A program made the position numbers and the translations under genes. From Circinella umbellata (taxonomy: Eukaryota > Mucoromycota > Mucoromycetes > Mucorales > Lichtheimiaceae): a stretch of DNA of 64,000 nt. This document shows, piece after piece, positions 11,154-22,237 of the stretch (positions are counted from its first letter, which is position 1; every line of letters starts with the position of its first letter). The notes under the pieces were generated by a model. That model was not told the origin of the DNA, made no database searches, and worked only from the letters and a program-made list of their open reading frames with translations. The stretch is taken from contig JAIWNF010000093.1 of NCBI GenBank assembly GCA_025093555.1, forward strand, positions 1 through 64,000. Direction: 5' to 3'.

Positions 11154-13838
11154 ATGTCACTTAACATTAAGTATAAATTCCCCAAGCATAAAGACCAGAA
11201 GCGCGAGTTTTTTTCTAAAAATATACCAAAAGATTGGGACTTCAGCAATTTTGCTTCAAAATACCCTAATGACAACAACAAGAAAAATCACACAGATTAC
11301 TTGAATGGATTATATTGGGTGAAAAAGCATTTCATTTTTAATACTCTAAGAAGACATGTAGACATGTTGTTAAAAGAATGGAAAAAGGTATTATTACACA
11401 AAACATACTGTTTTGGTGCTTTCTAGTAAGCTCACAATGAACTTTTTTGAATCAAAATATATAGCCTTCAGCTGATAAATTGAGAGCAGCCTGTTCGCCT
11501 ATTCCTCCTTCTACTATCTTTGTAACGAACTCAAACAATGTCAATATTGGGTATAAATACAAGCTTTTATTAATTGCGTACAGTTGCTGAGTTTTACTAC
11601 CAGTCTAATCGCTAAACTATTATTACTATAGAACTGACAACAACATTGGCAAGGTATAGTAACCAACCACCCCATCTTACTTTACTTTTTAACTAATTTA
11701 CAATACTATGGGCTATATAGAGGGAACGAAAATCAAATGATGATGATGATATTGAAGCACGAAAAAGAAACAAAGCAGCAAATGATATATTCGATAAAGA
11801 ATGGGAAAAAGATGAAGCATTTCAACAATCTTGGTTTGGTGAAGGTGAACAACAGCGAGAAGTGCAAACAAAAAGTGATGAAGAAGAGAAGAAGGTAAAC
11901 ATGGGATTTAATATATTTGACGTATAAACCGTGCCAGTAGAAAAAAACATGTTTAAAAAAGAACAAAGTTACTTGGATGTAAACAACAAACAAAAGAGAT
12001 CAAGAAGGTAACAATAACCTATTAAAAAATTATATAGTGGTCTCGTTATGGTATGGTTGGAGCAAGTTCGTTGATAGTTTTGTTAACAAGGATTTGTCAA
12101 ATATATATAAGTATGTTCTGCTTGAAAACGATAACGGACTGTTTAATTCTTAAACTAACTTTTATAATTAGGCCAGAATTGTATGGTGTTTTATGGTGTG
12201 GCAAAGGTGTCAGTAAACGCGAAGAAATTCCATTTGATTTATTTTGTGGTATTCAGGAACAAGTAAGAACAAAGTTTAGGGCTTGTATTTATAACAAATT
12301 TCAAGATGCCATTGATGAAATTTTAAAGGCTGTATGTATTTATCTGGAGCGCTTGGTTTTTTTTATAACCCCTTGTTTATCGTCTCTAACGAATATATAT
12401 TAATTTTTAAAAGGATTGTATCACAAATATGGAAATCGCGGTCGACTCTTTTCCTGTTACCCAAGGATCACACTCAGAAGCACTGTTTGTTCGTGATATA
12501 ATGTCCCCATTGTAAGTGATTTTTAGTATGAAATTCGATAGTACAAATTCACAATCCTATCAGTTACGTATATACTTAGTTTGCTAACAATAGTGACTTG
12601 ATGTAGTGCAAGAGACATTTTTACTGGTGTTGTCAGTGTTAAAGAATCTGAGTCGTCTTGGAACGATAGTGTTTTTGTGGCCGATGATGAAGTCGTGTGT
12701 TAGGTATATCACTGTGGAAAAAAAGCAAACTATTACATTTATACCAGGAGAAACACCACTTCACGCTATGACCAAAGTTAATGCCACTACTACCTCGAAA
12801 CCGTACAATGCTGACGCTATTCTTCGCGCAACCGATATTGGAAATGCTGAGATATGTTTATTGGAAACATCTAGTGCTTTTGACAAGGCTGGAAGACCGA
12901 AAATAAGCTTTGATCACCACAAGGCTATGTTTGGATTATTGTCTATGATTAAAAGTATTGCACAAGAATATCACCACGCAACGTACAAAGAGCTGAAAAA
13001 AATGAAATTTATCTTTATCCATGCCCATGGTAAGCTTAGTTTATCATTACTGTTATATCTCTATATACATCCGATCTATGGCATTATTAACATGATAGAC
13101 CTTAGGGGATTCTATTCGAGTATGGTCGTTATATAGTCCCGAAGCTGGGGTGTATATCATGAACAAGGAATTTAAGATGCCTTCACCTGTTTTATTTGAA
13201 AAGAAAGAAGAGCACCTATATGATTTTTTGGAAGGTTCTTGGAAATTAACAGTAAGTATACCTACAAATATTAATTGACTATTGTTTATTCATAATTATA
13301 TTTGAATAATAGTCATACATTGATATGTTTTGATCCAACATGGACATAGTGTTGATTATTCAAGAGCATAGAAACAAAGGTCACAACGTATGAGGTGATA
13401 ATTGTTGGTATTTTAATTTTTGTTGAAGTAGTATGATATACGTACAAGTGTGTGTGTGTGAATGTAGATTATTGCTGTGCAGTGTTAATTTTGATGTATT
13501 TACATAATTAATTTGTATAGTTTGGATGATCAAAAAAAAATATTGAAAGGATCAGCAACCTAAGTTAATATTGGATCCCATTTGTATTCTTAATCTGTGT
13601 CTTTCTTCTGCTTCTTGCTATTATTGACTCGTTGTAAAACACAGTGTCTTGTAGACATGTATGATAACGGAGGGGAAAAGGTTCGTGGTTCACCGTCAGA
13701 CTTTGCAAGAGCACGCTTTTTTGCTCTAATCGCCGTTTTTCGAATTATTCCCTATATGATGATGGTGATCAGTTCATTTTTTCCATCTTTGTACCTGAAC
13801 CTAAAATATCCTCCCTCATACTTACTTTAATTTGTAGA
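11154..13838 (+). pseudogene. Lineage-specific multi-exon gene of a nuclease-like family, probably damaged
   Basis: Coding pieces can be chained across introns: 11154-11387 (basic, Lys-rich), 11721-11894 (charged, Glu/Lys-rich), pieces near 12048-12112 and 12173-12329, then 12414-12511, about 12608-12707, about 12755-13029, and 13109-13252. An uncertain tail runs towards 13838. The C-terminal half contains ATDIGNAEICLLETSSAF followed by a conserved helical stretch, then KFIFIHAHG joined in frame to DSIRVWSLYSPEAGVY. The acidic-x-Ser strand motif resembles the (D/E)xK strand of PD-(D/E)xK nucleases with the Lys lost; that link is an inference. The frame is lost at TGT TAG near 12700, and one earlier junction (about 11937) does not fit in phase. 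This is probably a decaying copy. I recognise it as the kind of family that is expanded in Mucoromycota, without a known function. Confidence 0.5.
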
Positions 13839-15544
13839 ATATTTGATAAAATTGATGGGAACATCGAGGCACCTTGTAGATGGTCGAATAATGTGACGGA
13901 GGATAACTGAATCATCCGATACACTTGTGGATATCTTAAATCCATTTTGTAAGTCTTCATTTTATATCCTTCCAAAAGAATGCCTCCAACTACCGGATCG
14001 TGTACACCTTTTTTAAGCAGATCATTCAACATCCATTTCATTTCTCGACCCATCTTAACTCTATCCGACTCGATAACATTGTTACTGTTTGCATTGCATG
14101 GAGACTTGATTTCAGATACAGCTAAACCATAACGATCTTGTCTATGTTGCATGAAAACAACAAAATCTGGCTTAAATAGTGTACCAAGGGAACTCGCTAC
14201 TTTTCTTTTCGTACCAGCCAAGCAGCCATTTGCCCTATTATATATATAGCGGTCAGAACATACACACGACATTTATTTAAATAGATATAGAAGAAAATTA
14301 GATGAATAAGCATGTACCATTGGTGAGAAAGAAGCAGATCTGAATGAAAAACAGATTCAAAGACAACAGATACAATATTATGAACAAAAGAATCTTCCAA
14401 CTTGACATCGGGAGCACCATAACAGAAATTTAAAGCCCTATTGAAATATTTCTTGGTGTATAATTAATATAATATCCTCAGATTCGGTAACAAGTGAATT
14501 AAGATGACATACAAACGATGAAGAGTGTTGGCAGCAATCATTTCAATCTTGTTATTATTGGCACGGGCGTCATTAAGAAACGGAAGTGTTGTTTCCTGTA
14601 TATCGAACCAATTAGTTGTTGCAACATTTATCTATACGTATGATAATATAATAATAATAATAATAAATTAACTTCTTCTTTTTGAATTGTATAAAGGACA
14701 GTATATAAAATGGGGAACGAATTGAATACGTACTTTCGATAACGCGTGGGACCAAGCAATGATATTTGCGTTAATTTCAACTAAAGCCCCTTGAATATCT
14801 AAATCCTCATTGATTTTTTTTCTTATATATTCTTCTTCATCACTACTATATATTATATATACATATATATTGTTATTTATAAACTCATAATATTATTATT
14901 CCTCAATACGTACGAAAAGTATAAAAACATATATACATTACCTATCTAAGTCATCTGTACTATAAAAATCAATATATTCAATAACTGATTCAGATTTATC
15001 TAATGAAAAAAGATAAATATCACTAATTGATCTATACATGTCATAAATCGTTAACAAGGTTAGTCTTTCTGATAATTTAATATATATTTTTTGACCATAC
15101 TTACAAAAGTCGTAAGTCGGATAGTGTCTTGGGTTTGAGTTTTAGTGATTTTTCTCTGATTTTTTTTAGTTGAAAAAGGACATCAACTTCTTTGACTTTC
15201 CAACTATCTTGGTGATATTGATTCATTTCAAATGTGTTATCGATTGAAGCGTTTCCTGAGACATTGGCTGTATCCAACTGCTCTTGCTCACTACTGCCAT
15301 CATCATTATCATCCATGAGTTCGAATGAATAATCAAGGTTTCGAAGTAAATGATAATCATCAGTAAGATCTGATGATGGATCCGCTTCAACATTATAGTC
15401 AGTAAGGCTGGCATTATCTTCTGCTGTAGCATCTTTTGGTTCAGTTCCTTCTGGTTCAACTTCTTCATGAACTTGATCCGTTGAACTACTACTATCAAAA
15501 GAATACATAATAAGGATTCTCAGATAAAATGATACTACTTTGTT

Positions 15545-15620
<76 letters not shown>

Positions 15621-15765
15621 TTTCCCTTCCCACACAACACACACGTTTCAAACAATACCTTGGGCTCGAGAATGGTGAATTGCTATTTTTAACTTGTCCG
15701 ATCACAGCTTGAACTGGTGCATTGATATGGAATACGATTGACTTTTCTTCATTTCGCTCTGTCAT
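13769..15765 (-). CDS. PD-(D/E)xK nuclease-like protein of a mucoralean gene family
   Basis: The gene starts at 15765 (MTERNEEKSIVFHIN...). Exon 1 (15765-15659) joins exon 2 (15491-15105), which encodes an acidic, Ser/Asp/Glu-rich linker. Further exons lie near 15022-14943, 14847-14735, 14634-14519, 14438-14320 and 14234-13769, with GT-AG borders and compatible phases where checked. The C-terminal domain has KPDFVVFMQ followed by YGLAVSEIKSP. This Asp...Glu-x-Lys pattern is that of the PD-(D/E)xK restriction-nuclease fold. The domain call is an inference from the motif; no function is known. The first intron holds the long CT repeat at 15548-15618. The last exon may end at a splice site (GTAAGT near 13825) rather than at the stop at 13769. 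The gene is convergent with the plus-strand relative that ends near 13838. Confidence 0.6.
15548..15618. repeat. (CT)n microsatellite, about 70 bp
   Basis: Uninterrupted CT dinucleotides inside the first intron of the minus-strand nuclease-like gene. On the coding strand it reads as (GA)n between the donor (after 15659) and the acceptor (before 15491). Confidence 0.95.
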
Positions 15766-15913
15766 CTTCTATGAAAAATGGAATGGTACTTACGAGTTAC
15801 AAGACAAAAAAGGAAATACCTAGGACTCCGCCCCTCCCCTTTTTTTGTCATAATATTTTTTTTTTAGTTTTCTTCTCTCTCACTTCAATATATTTGAATA
15901 AAGATTATTACTA

Positions 15914-18900
15914 ATGAGTTCTCAACAGGTAACTTTTAGTCGATTGCGCTTCAATTAAGCAAATGGTGGTGAATTATTGGAAATAATATTTCTCGGGAGA
16001 AAGCGATTGAGTCGAGCCATCTTATTAATTACTATTTAATGAATCAATAAATCAATTAAGCAGTTACAACAAACTTCTCAGTGCCGATGTGGTTCCACCA
16101 CTCATCGACGCGTTACATTCCACGGCTGCCGTTTGAATGAAAGAAATGTTCTTCGTCGTAGAATCGAATCTGAAAATGTAAACTGATGACCTTACCTAAA
16201 TTACTGCTGCTGTTTTTGTTATACGTGTTATTCACCTCTGTTGTTATTCACATTAAAATTAGACTTCTTTGGCTGGGAACAATATGGATATTATTATTGA
16301 AAATCCTACTCCAGAACTTTTTACTTCTAATGAAGGTACTGTAGCTAATATAGCTATAAATTATAGGGATGTGAATATGGGAAAGTGTTACTAAGAGGAT
16401 CACATTATATGGCTGCTTTTGAATACTGAGAAATATTTTTAATTATCAATGATATAGCTACTGAGCAGGATATTGCAGTAAATGATGATGTTCCACCCAC
16501 AAATAATGACACTGCTACTCCAACACGAGTATGTCCTAGATGTGGGTCACCAGAGCATTCGCGCTCCAACAACCGTGCCTGCCCTTTTCACACAAGTAAT
16601 GTACAATCAGAACATGGTGCTCAATTTAAAATTGCATGTACAGTTCCTTTTGTACCTGAGCATATTTTTGGTCCAAACATCAGTTTTACACGTGGCAACA
16701 ACTACCGTCGTCATATTTTCTCTAATATGAATGTCATTTGTCCCTTTTGTCGTGCCCATATGTGGATAGATGAACGTGTAAAATCGTCTTCTGTATTGAA
16801 TCCTCGCTTTGGTATTTGCTGTACACAAGGAAAAATAAGTCTTCCTCTTCCTCGCGCCCCTCCTGCACCATTACGTGAGCTGTTGACAAACCATGATGAA
16901 TCTAATGAGATTGCTTCAGATTTCCATACACACATTAGAGCATATAACAATCTTTTCGCATTTGCTTCTATTCGTGCTAACTGGGATCGTGATTTGGCAA
17001 ACAGAAGAAATGGTGTTTCTACATTCAGAATCAATGGAACTATGTATCATTGTCTTGGTTCCTTGAGAGCGACTTCACATGAACAGGCACAATTTGCGCA
17101 AATATATTTTGCAGATACACAAGAGCAATTGGCTAGACGAACCTCTTTGCGTTCGGGGTTGAATCCTGATACAATTGCTATGTTACAACGTGTGGTAGAA
17201 ACGAATAATCCATTTGCAACTACTCTTCAAACAGCATCAGAGTTATATAGAGATCGCCCTTTTGGATCTATCAATGTTGTTATTCGCGCAGCAAGAGAAT
17301 TAGGACGACGATATGATCAGCAAGCATATCCTGAAGTAGCAGCAATGGTGGTCGAAAACGCAGTTGACGGCTCAATAACGCCGCACGATATTATTATTAA
17401 TGATCGGACTCAAGGAATTCGCCAAATTAGCTCTCTTCACCCATCTTACATGCCACTTCATTATGTTCTTATGTTTCCGTATGGTGAGAGCGGTTGGTAT
17501 AATGGAATGAGATGCCAAACAGCAGATAACCAATCGGCCAATGTCACTTTGCTCGATTTCTGTGCATATATGCTGATGGTCCGTGGTGATACTTTTAGCC
17601 ATCATTATGGTAGACTGTTTCAACAATTTGTTGTCGATAATTATGCACGTATCGAAAGTTCCCGTTTGCTTTATATCACAACTCATCAACAAGATTTACG
17701 CTCTGAATTATATAGCGGCATTGGCGATGCAGTAGATCCTCGCCAAGTTGGTCGATCAGTCATCTTACCTTCGTCTTTTACAGGTGGTCCGCGCTATATG
17801 AAGCAAATGCTTCAAGATGGTCTTGCGATTATTCGCCAAAGAGGTAACCCCACCCTTTTCATCACTTTTACGTGCAATCCAAAGTGGCCAGAAATAGTTG
17901 CAGAACTTCATCCTGGTCAGAAGGCTTATGATCGACCCGATATTTGCTCTCGAGTTTTTAATATGAAGGTCAATGAATTATTACGTGATATAAAGGAATC
18001 AAAATGTTTTGGACGGGTAGAAGGATATGTGGCAACTGTAGAGTTTCAAAAACGAGGACTTCCGCACATACATATTCTACTCATTTTAAATGATCAAGAT
18101 CGCCCTCATATTCCCACCGATTATGACCGATTTGTATCTGCAGAACTTCCAAATTCTGTGACCCATCCTCAATTGTATCAAACAGTAATTTCATGTATGA
18201 TTCATGGTCCATGTGGAGATGCAGGCCGAAATGCTCCTTGTATGAAGGATGGTCGCTGTTCACAACACTATCCAAAACCATTTAATACTGAAACCCGTAT
18301 AAATAGAGATGGATACCCAATGTATCGACGCCGAGACAATCAACGCCAACATCTCTTTGAGAGAACTCATTTTCTTGCTGATAACCGCCATGTTGTTCCG
18401 TATAATCCATATCTTAGTCAAAAATACGATGCCCATATAAACACTGAAATATGTACCTCTGCACGGGCTATTAAATATCTTTGTAAATACATCACCAAGG
18501 GATCGGACAGAGCGCAAATTGAAACAACAACTATCAATAATTCTTCAACAGGTGATGTAGCGGAGCAGAACGAAGTTATTGATGAAGTAGTCCAGTATCA
18601 AAATGCTAGATACATTGGACCCTGTGAAGCTGTTTGGCGTACTTTGCAGTTTCGAGTTCACATGCACTATCCTATGGTAGTGCGTTTGGACATCCATCTG
18701 CCTGGAGAACAGATGATTACGTTTCGTGGTGATATGACACCTGAAGAGCTTGAATTGGCTCGCAATGCTGCTGCTACTGGAACCAAGCTTCTTGGTTTTT
18801 TTGCTCTTTGCAACCGTCATGCTGAAGAAGGTACTCCAATTCAGTATACCTACCCACAAATTCCTTGCCATTATACTTGGAACGATAGAAATAGAGAATG

Positions 18901-21139
18901 GAACCCACGTACAAATCCACCAGTGCAAAATGTCGTCACCCGTATATATGCTGCTTCAATTACCAATATGCCATTGTATGCTCTTCGCCTCCTTCTTCTT
19001 CATATTCAAGGGCCAATAAGTTTTGAAGCGTTGCGAACAAAGGATGGTATTGTACATTCTACATTTCAAGAAGCTGCAGTTGCTTATGGTTTTTTGGAAT
19101 CTGACAATGAGTGGAATAACTGTTTGACCGAAACTTCTCTTATTGCACCATCAGCAGCTGCGATTCGGGCACTTTTTGTATATATCTTGATAAACTCTTC
19201 ACCTGCTGAGCCTCATACCTTATGGACCAATCATCGCGAACGAATGGCAGATGATTATTTTTTTCAAATGCGCAGAGAGTCATCTCTTGCCAATGAGGAA
19301 GAATTATTGCCTGAGCAAATTGAGCAGGTATATCAGCGCACACTTGGTGATATCGAGACTCGACTACAAGCAACAGGACATCATCTTTCTGAGTTCCCTT
19401 CTATGCCGCAAGAATTCATAACTGAATTAGATCGTCTACCACAGTTGCAATCATTAGAAATCGTTGAAAGGCGTGAGTATAATGTAGAAGAACAGGAACG
19501 TATTGCGCGTGATTTGATACCAGGATTAAATGAAGGACAGCGCCATGCATTCAATTCTATTACTGCTGCTATCAATGCACCTGACACAGAATATAACCCT
19601 CACATTTTTTTTGTAAATGGCCCTGGTGGAACCGGAAAATCTCAGCTCTTTAAAGCACTTTTAAGCCAGGTTCGCTCCCAAAATCAAATCGCATTACCTG
19701 TTGCCTCTTCTGGAATTGCTGCTACTTTGCTTCCTGGTGGACGTACAGCACATAGTCGTTTTAAAATTCCACTAAATGCTGATAACAACACCACATGTAA
19801 TTTACGTCTCGGTGGTCCACATGCATATCTTATTCAAAGGGCATCTCTCATTATCTGGGATGAAGCTGTTATGTGCAGCAAGCATAATTTTGAAGCAGTT
19901 GACAGATCTCTCCGAGATATTATGGGTGCATTAGATCCCGCTTTAGATAATGTTCCATTTGGTGGGAAAGTTGTTGTTTTTGGTGGTGATTTTCGTCAGT
20001 TACTTCCTGTTGTTAAAAAAGGAACGCGCTCCGAAGTCGTTGCTGATTCTATTCGTTCTGCTTCTTTTTGGCATGCTGTTCAAGTACTCCATTTAACAGT
20101 AAACATGCGCGTACAACAAAATTCTGATCCTGCTGCTGCAGCATTTGCAGATACTCTTCTTGCAATTGGTGATGGTCGAGCACCATATACTACCAAAGTA
20201 CAAATACCACCAGAATGGTGTATTGATGCAAATGACCCATTGCTATTGATTGACACCATATATCCTACCATCCGCAATCCTGACCCTCAACCTCATGAAT
20301 ATCATAACAGAGCTATTTTAGCAGCAAAAAATGTTGACGTCGATATCATTAATGATACAGCATTTTCACTTTTTCCTGGTGCAGCACATACATACAATTC
20401 TAATGACACAATTATTGATCATGATGATCCGGAAGCTGCTGCAGCAAGCTATCCTATTGAATTTTTAAACAGTATCACCACCAGTGGAATTCCATCGCAT
20501 TCTTTACAGCTCAAAATTGGCATGCCTCTGGTCTTATTACGAAATCTTGATCCTGATGCTGGCTTATGTAATGGAACTAAAGTTTTTGTTACAAGACTTC
20601 TTGATTGGAGTATTGGTATAAAAAAGATTGATCAAGGTCATGAAGGTACCGAACATTTTCTTCCGCGCATTAATATGTGTACAACTGAAGGTGAATACCC
20701 ATTTATCCTATGTCGCCGCCAACTGCCTGTTCGACCAGCATTTGCAATGACCATACATAAGGCACAAGGTCAAACCTTACAGCACGTCGGTATTCGTCTA
20801 CAAGAAGATGTGTTTGCACATGGCCAGCTCTATGTTGCTCTCTCCAGGGCAACAAACCCAAACAATATATACATTGCTGTCGATATGACATTATTTACTA
20901 CTACGACACCATCTACCGACAACATTGTATATCATGAGATACTGTTACCACCACCACTAGCAACATCAACTGAACAAAATACTCCTACAACCACCATCCC
21001 TATTATTACATCTTCTACTACTACAGCTACTACAGCTACTACAGCTACTACAGCTACTACAGCTACTACAGCTACTACAGCTACTACAGCTACTACAGCT
21101 ACTACAGCTACTACATCTACTACATCTACTACAACTTAG
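15914..21139 (+). CDS. Helitron Rep-helicase (HUH endonuclease plus Pif1-like helicase)
   Basis: Rolling-circle transposase-helicase. The four-exon model is 15914-15928, 16064-16177, 16263-16335 and 16458-21139. All introns are GT-AG and in phase, giving 1628 codons (1627 aa). The small 5' exons add an N-terminal zinc-knuckle segment (CRCGSTTHRRVTFHGC) before the second knuckle (CPRCGSPEHSRSNNRACPFH). Next come the Helitron N-terminal domain, the HUH motif (FQKRGLPHIHILLIL), the Tyr-bearing helix (IKYLCKYITKGSD), a superfamily 1 helicase with Walker A GPGGTGKS and Walker B LIIWDEA, and C-terminal motifs AMTIHKAQGQT and YVALSRA. The tail is Thr/Ala-rich, encoded by a 9-bp minisatellite. No stop interrupts the frame, so the element may be autonomous. 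A simpler start at the ATG at 16727 would cut off both knuckles and is less likely. Confidence 0.9.
21015..21137 (+). repeat. 9-bp minisatellite (ACAGCTACT)n in the Helitron C-terminus
   Basis: About ten near-perfect 9-bp units encode a Thr-Ala-Thr repeat immediately before the stop of the Rep-helicase. Copy number is likely to vary between copies of the element. Confidence 0.9.
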
Positions 21140-21390
21140 ACTTTTCGTTTTATTATTCGCCGTCATATATTTTTTGTTTCTTTTTTTAATATACGTACTC
21201 TCTTTTTTACAATTATTTTTTTTTGTTTTTCTCTCCCCAATAATTATAAATATACAACATAACAAATTAACAGCTTTACAATGTTTAGGGTATAAATAAT
21301 AGGTCAGACTATCATAGTTAAATTTAGTGGTAAACTAAGATAAGTAAAATGACAAAAAAAAAGTTGTTCTCTCTTTTAAAAGTACATATA

Positions 21391-21491
21391 AAGCATTTTC
21401 TTCCACAACCTCAAATAAAGCATTTTTTTCCACAGCCTCGGATACAGCATTTTTTTCTACAACCTCTGATACAACATTTTTTTCCACAGCG
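21391..21491 (+). repeat. Tandem repeat of about 28-29 bp near the Helitron 3' end
   Basis: Three to four units of the form CATTTTTTTCCACARCCTC plus GATACA or AATAAA lie in tandem, ending at CCACAGCGAATGCG. They sit between the helicase stop and the GC-rich block. Confidence 0.75.
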
Positions 21492-21580
21492 AATGCGCAG
21501 CGAAACCGTATGCCGTTAAATGACCCGGGGCGAAGCGAAGGGGCTCATTTAGCCGAGCGAAGCGAGGCAGGAAGAGGTTG
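21487..21580 (+). other. GC-rich structured block, candidate Helitron 3' end
   Basis: GC-rich islands with repeated GCGAAGCGA words are unusual in this AT-rich region. AAATGACCC at 21518 pairs with GGGG-C-TCATTT ending at 21550, forming a hairpin with one bulge. Helitrons carry a 3' hairpin shortly before a CTRR end. Here the exact terminus is not clear, so the assignment is an inference. Confidence 0.45.
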
Positions 21581-21699
21581 ATATTTTTTAAATTTTTCCA
21601 ATGGTGTGCTCTATCAATTTATCCTTTTTAGTTAAGTTATCATGACCTGTTTGTTTTATTCTTCTTATTTAACCCCTCAACCGTCGAAAAAAAAAATAC

Positions 21700-22115
21700 C
21701 TTTAATTCCCCAAGAAGATTTCCAAGATAAGATTTGACGTCAGACGGAATGTACTTACAGTCAACCAACCAACCAATGTCTTCTTTAAAATGGTTAATTG
21801 TTGTATGGTATTGACAATCTTGATCCACATTGCCTTTATAATAAAAATGATATTCAGGATAGTTCCAATTCTTTAATGAATTTCTGAAAAAGAAATGTCG
21901 GCGTGTTGGTTCATGGGAGGATCATTACAAATATCATTATCAACGAAATAAACATAAGCATTATATAAACAAATTTAATCATTATCCATACATTATAGTT
22001 ACAGACACTCGCACACCAATATGATTCAGGCATAAACATACAGAGACTTTGTTGCTTGTTAGTATTATGTCTTGCCAAATGGATTATGGTTTTGTTACTT
22101 TCAGATATATCACCT
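21700..22115 (-). pseudogene. Gene remnant truncated near the Helitron end
   Basis: On the minus strand a coding-like piece near 22110-22010 (reading ...KTIIHLARHNTNKQQ...) and another near 21925-21702 (...NWNYPEYHFYYKGNVDQDC..., then DIGWLVDCKYIPSDVKSYLG) look like consecutive exons. The second ends at a plausible donor (GTATTTTT) with nothing recognisable following it before the Helitron block at about 21590. I do not recognise the family. The simplest reading is a gene cut off by the Helitron insertion. Confidence 0.35.
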
Positions 22116-22237
22116 ATATAATAGCGTTAATTCAGTTGACATTTATATTTATAAATAATTAGAGAGAGATAAAAAAAAGAAAGTAAAGGGAAAAGAAAAG
22201 AAAAGCAAAGAAATAAAAAGAAAAAGAAAAAGAGCGA

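Larger units (their letters stand above)
15830..21600 (+). mobile_element. Helitron rolling-circle transposon (borders approximate)
   Basis: Defined by the intact Rep-helicase gene at 15914-21139. Downstream of the gene are a 28-29 bp tandem repeat (21391-21491) and a GC-rich structured block (21487-21580) that stands out from the AT-rich surroundings, as Helitron 3' ends often do. I could not fix the 5' TC or 3' CTRR termini, so the borders are approximate. A truncated gene remnant begins right after the block. Confidence 0.7.

Noticed and set aside
15535..15660. Glu-Arg repeat protein segment
   Set aside because: It is the translated (GA)n intron of the nuclease-like gene; a donor lies at the end of the preceding exon.
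20966..21265. Cys/Ser-repeat ORF on the minus strand
   Set aside because: It is only the antisense reading of the 9-bp minisatellite at the Helitron C-terminus.
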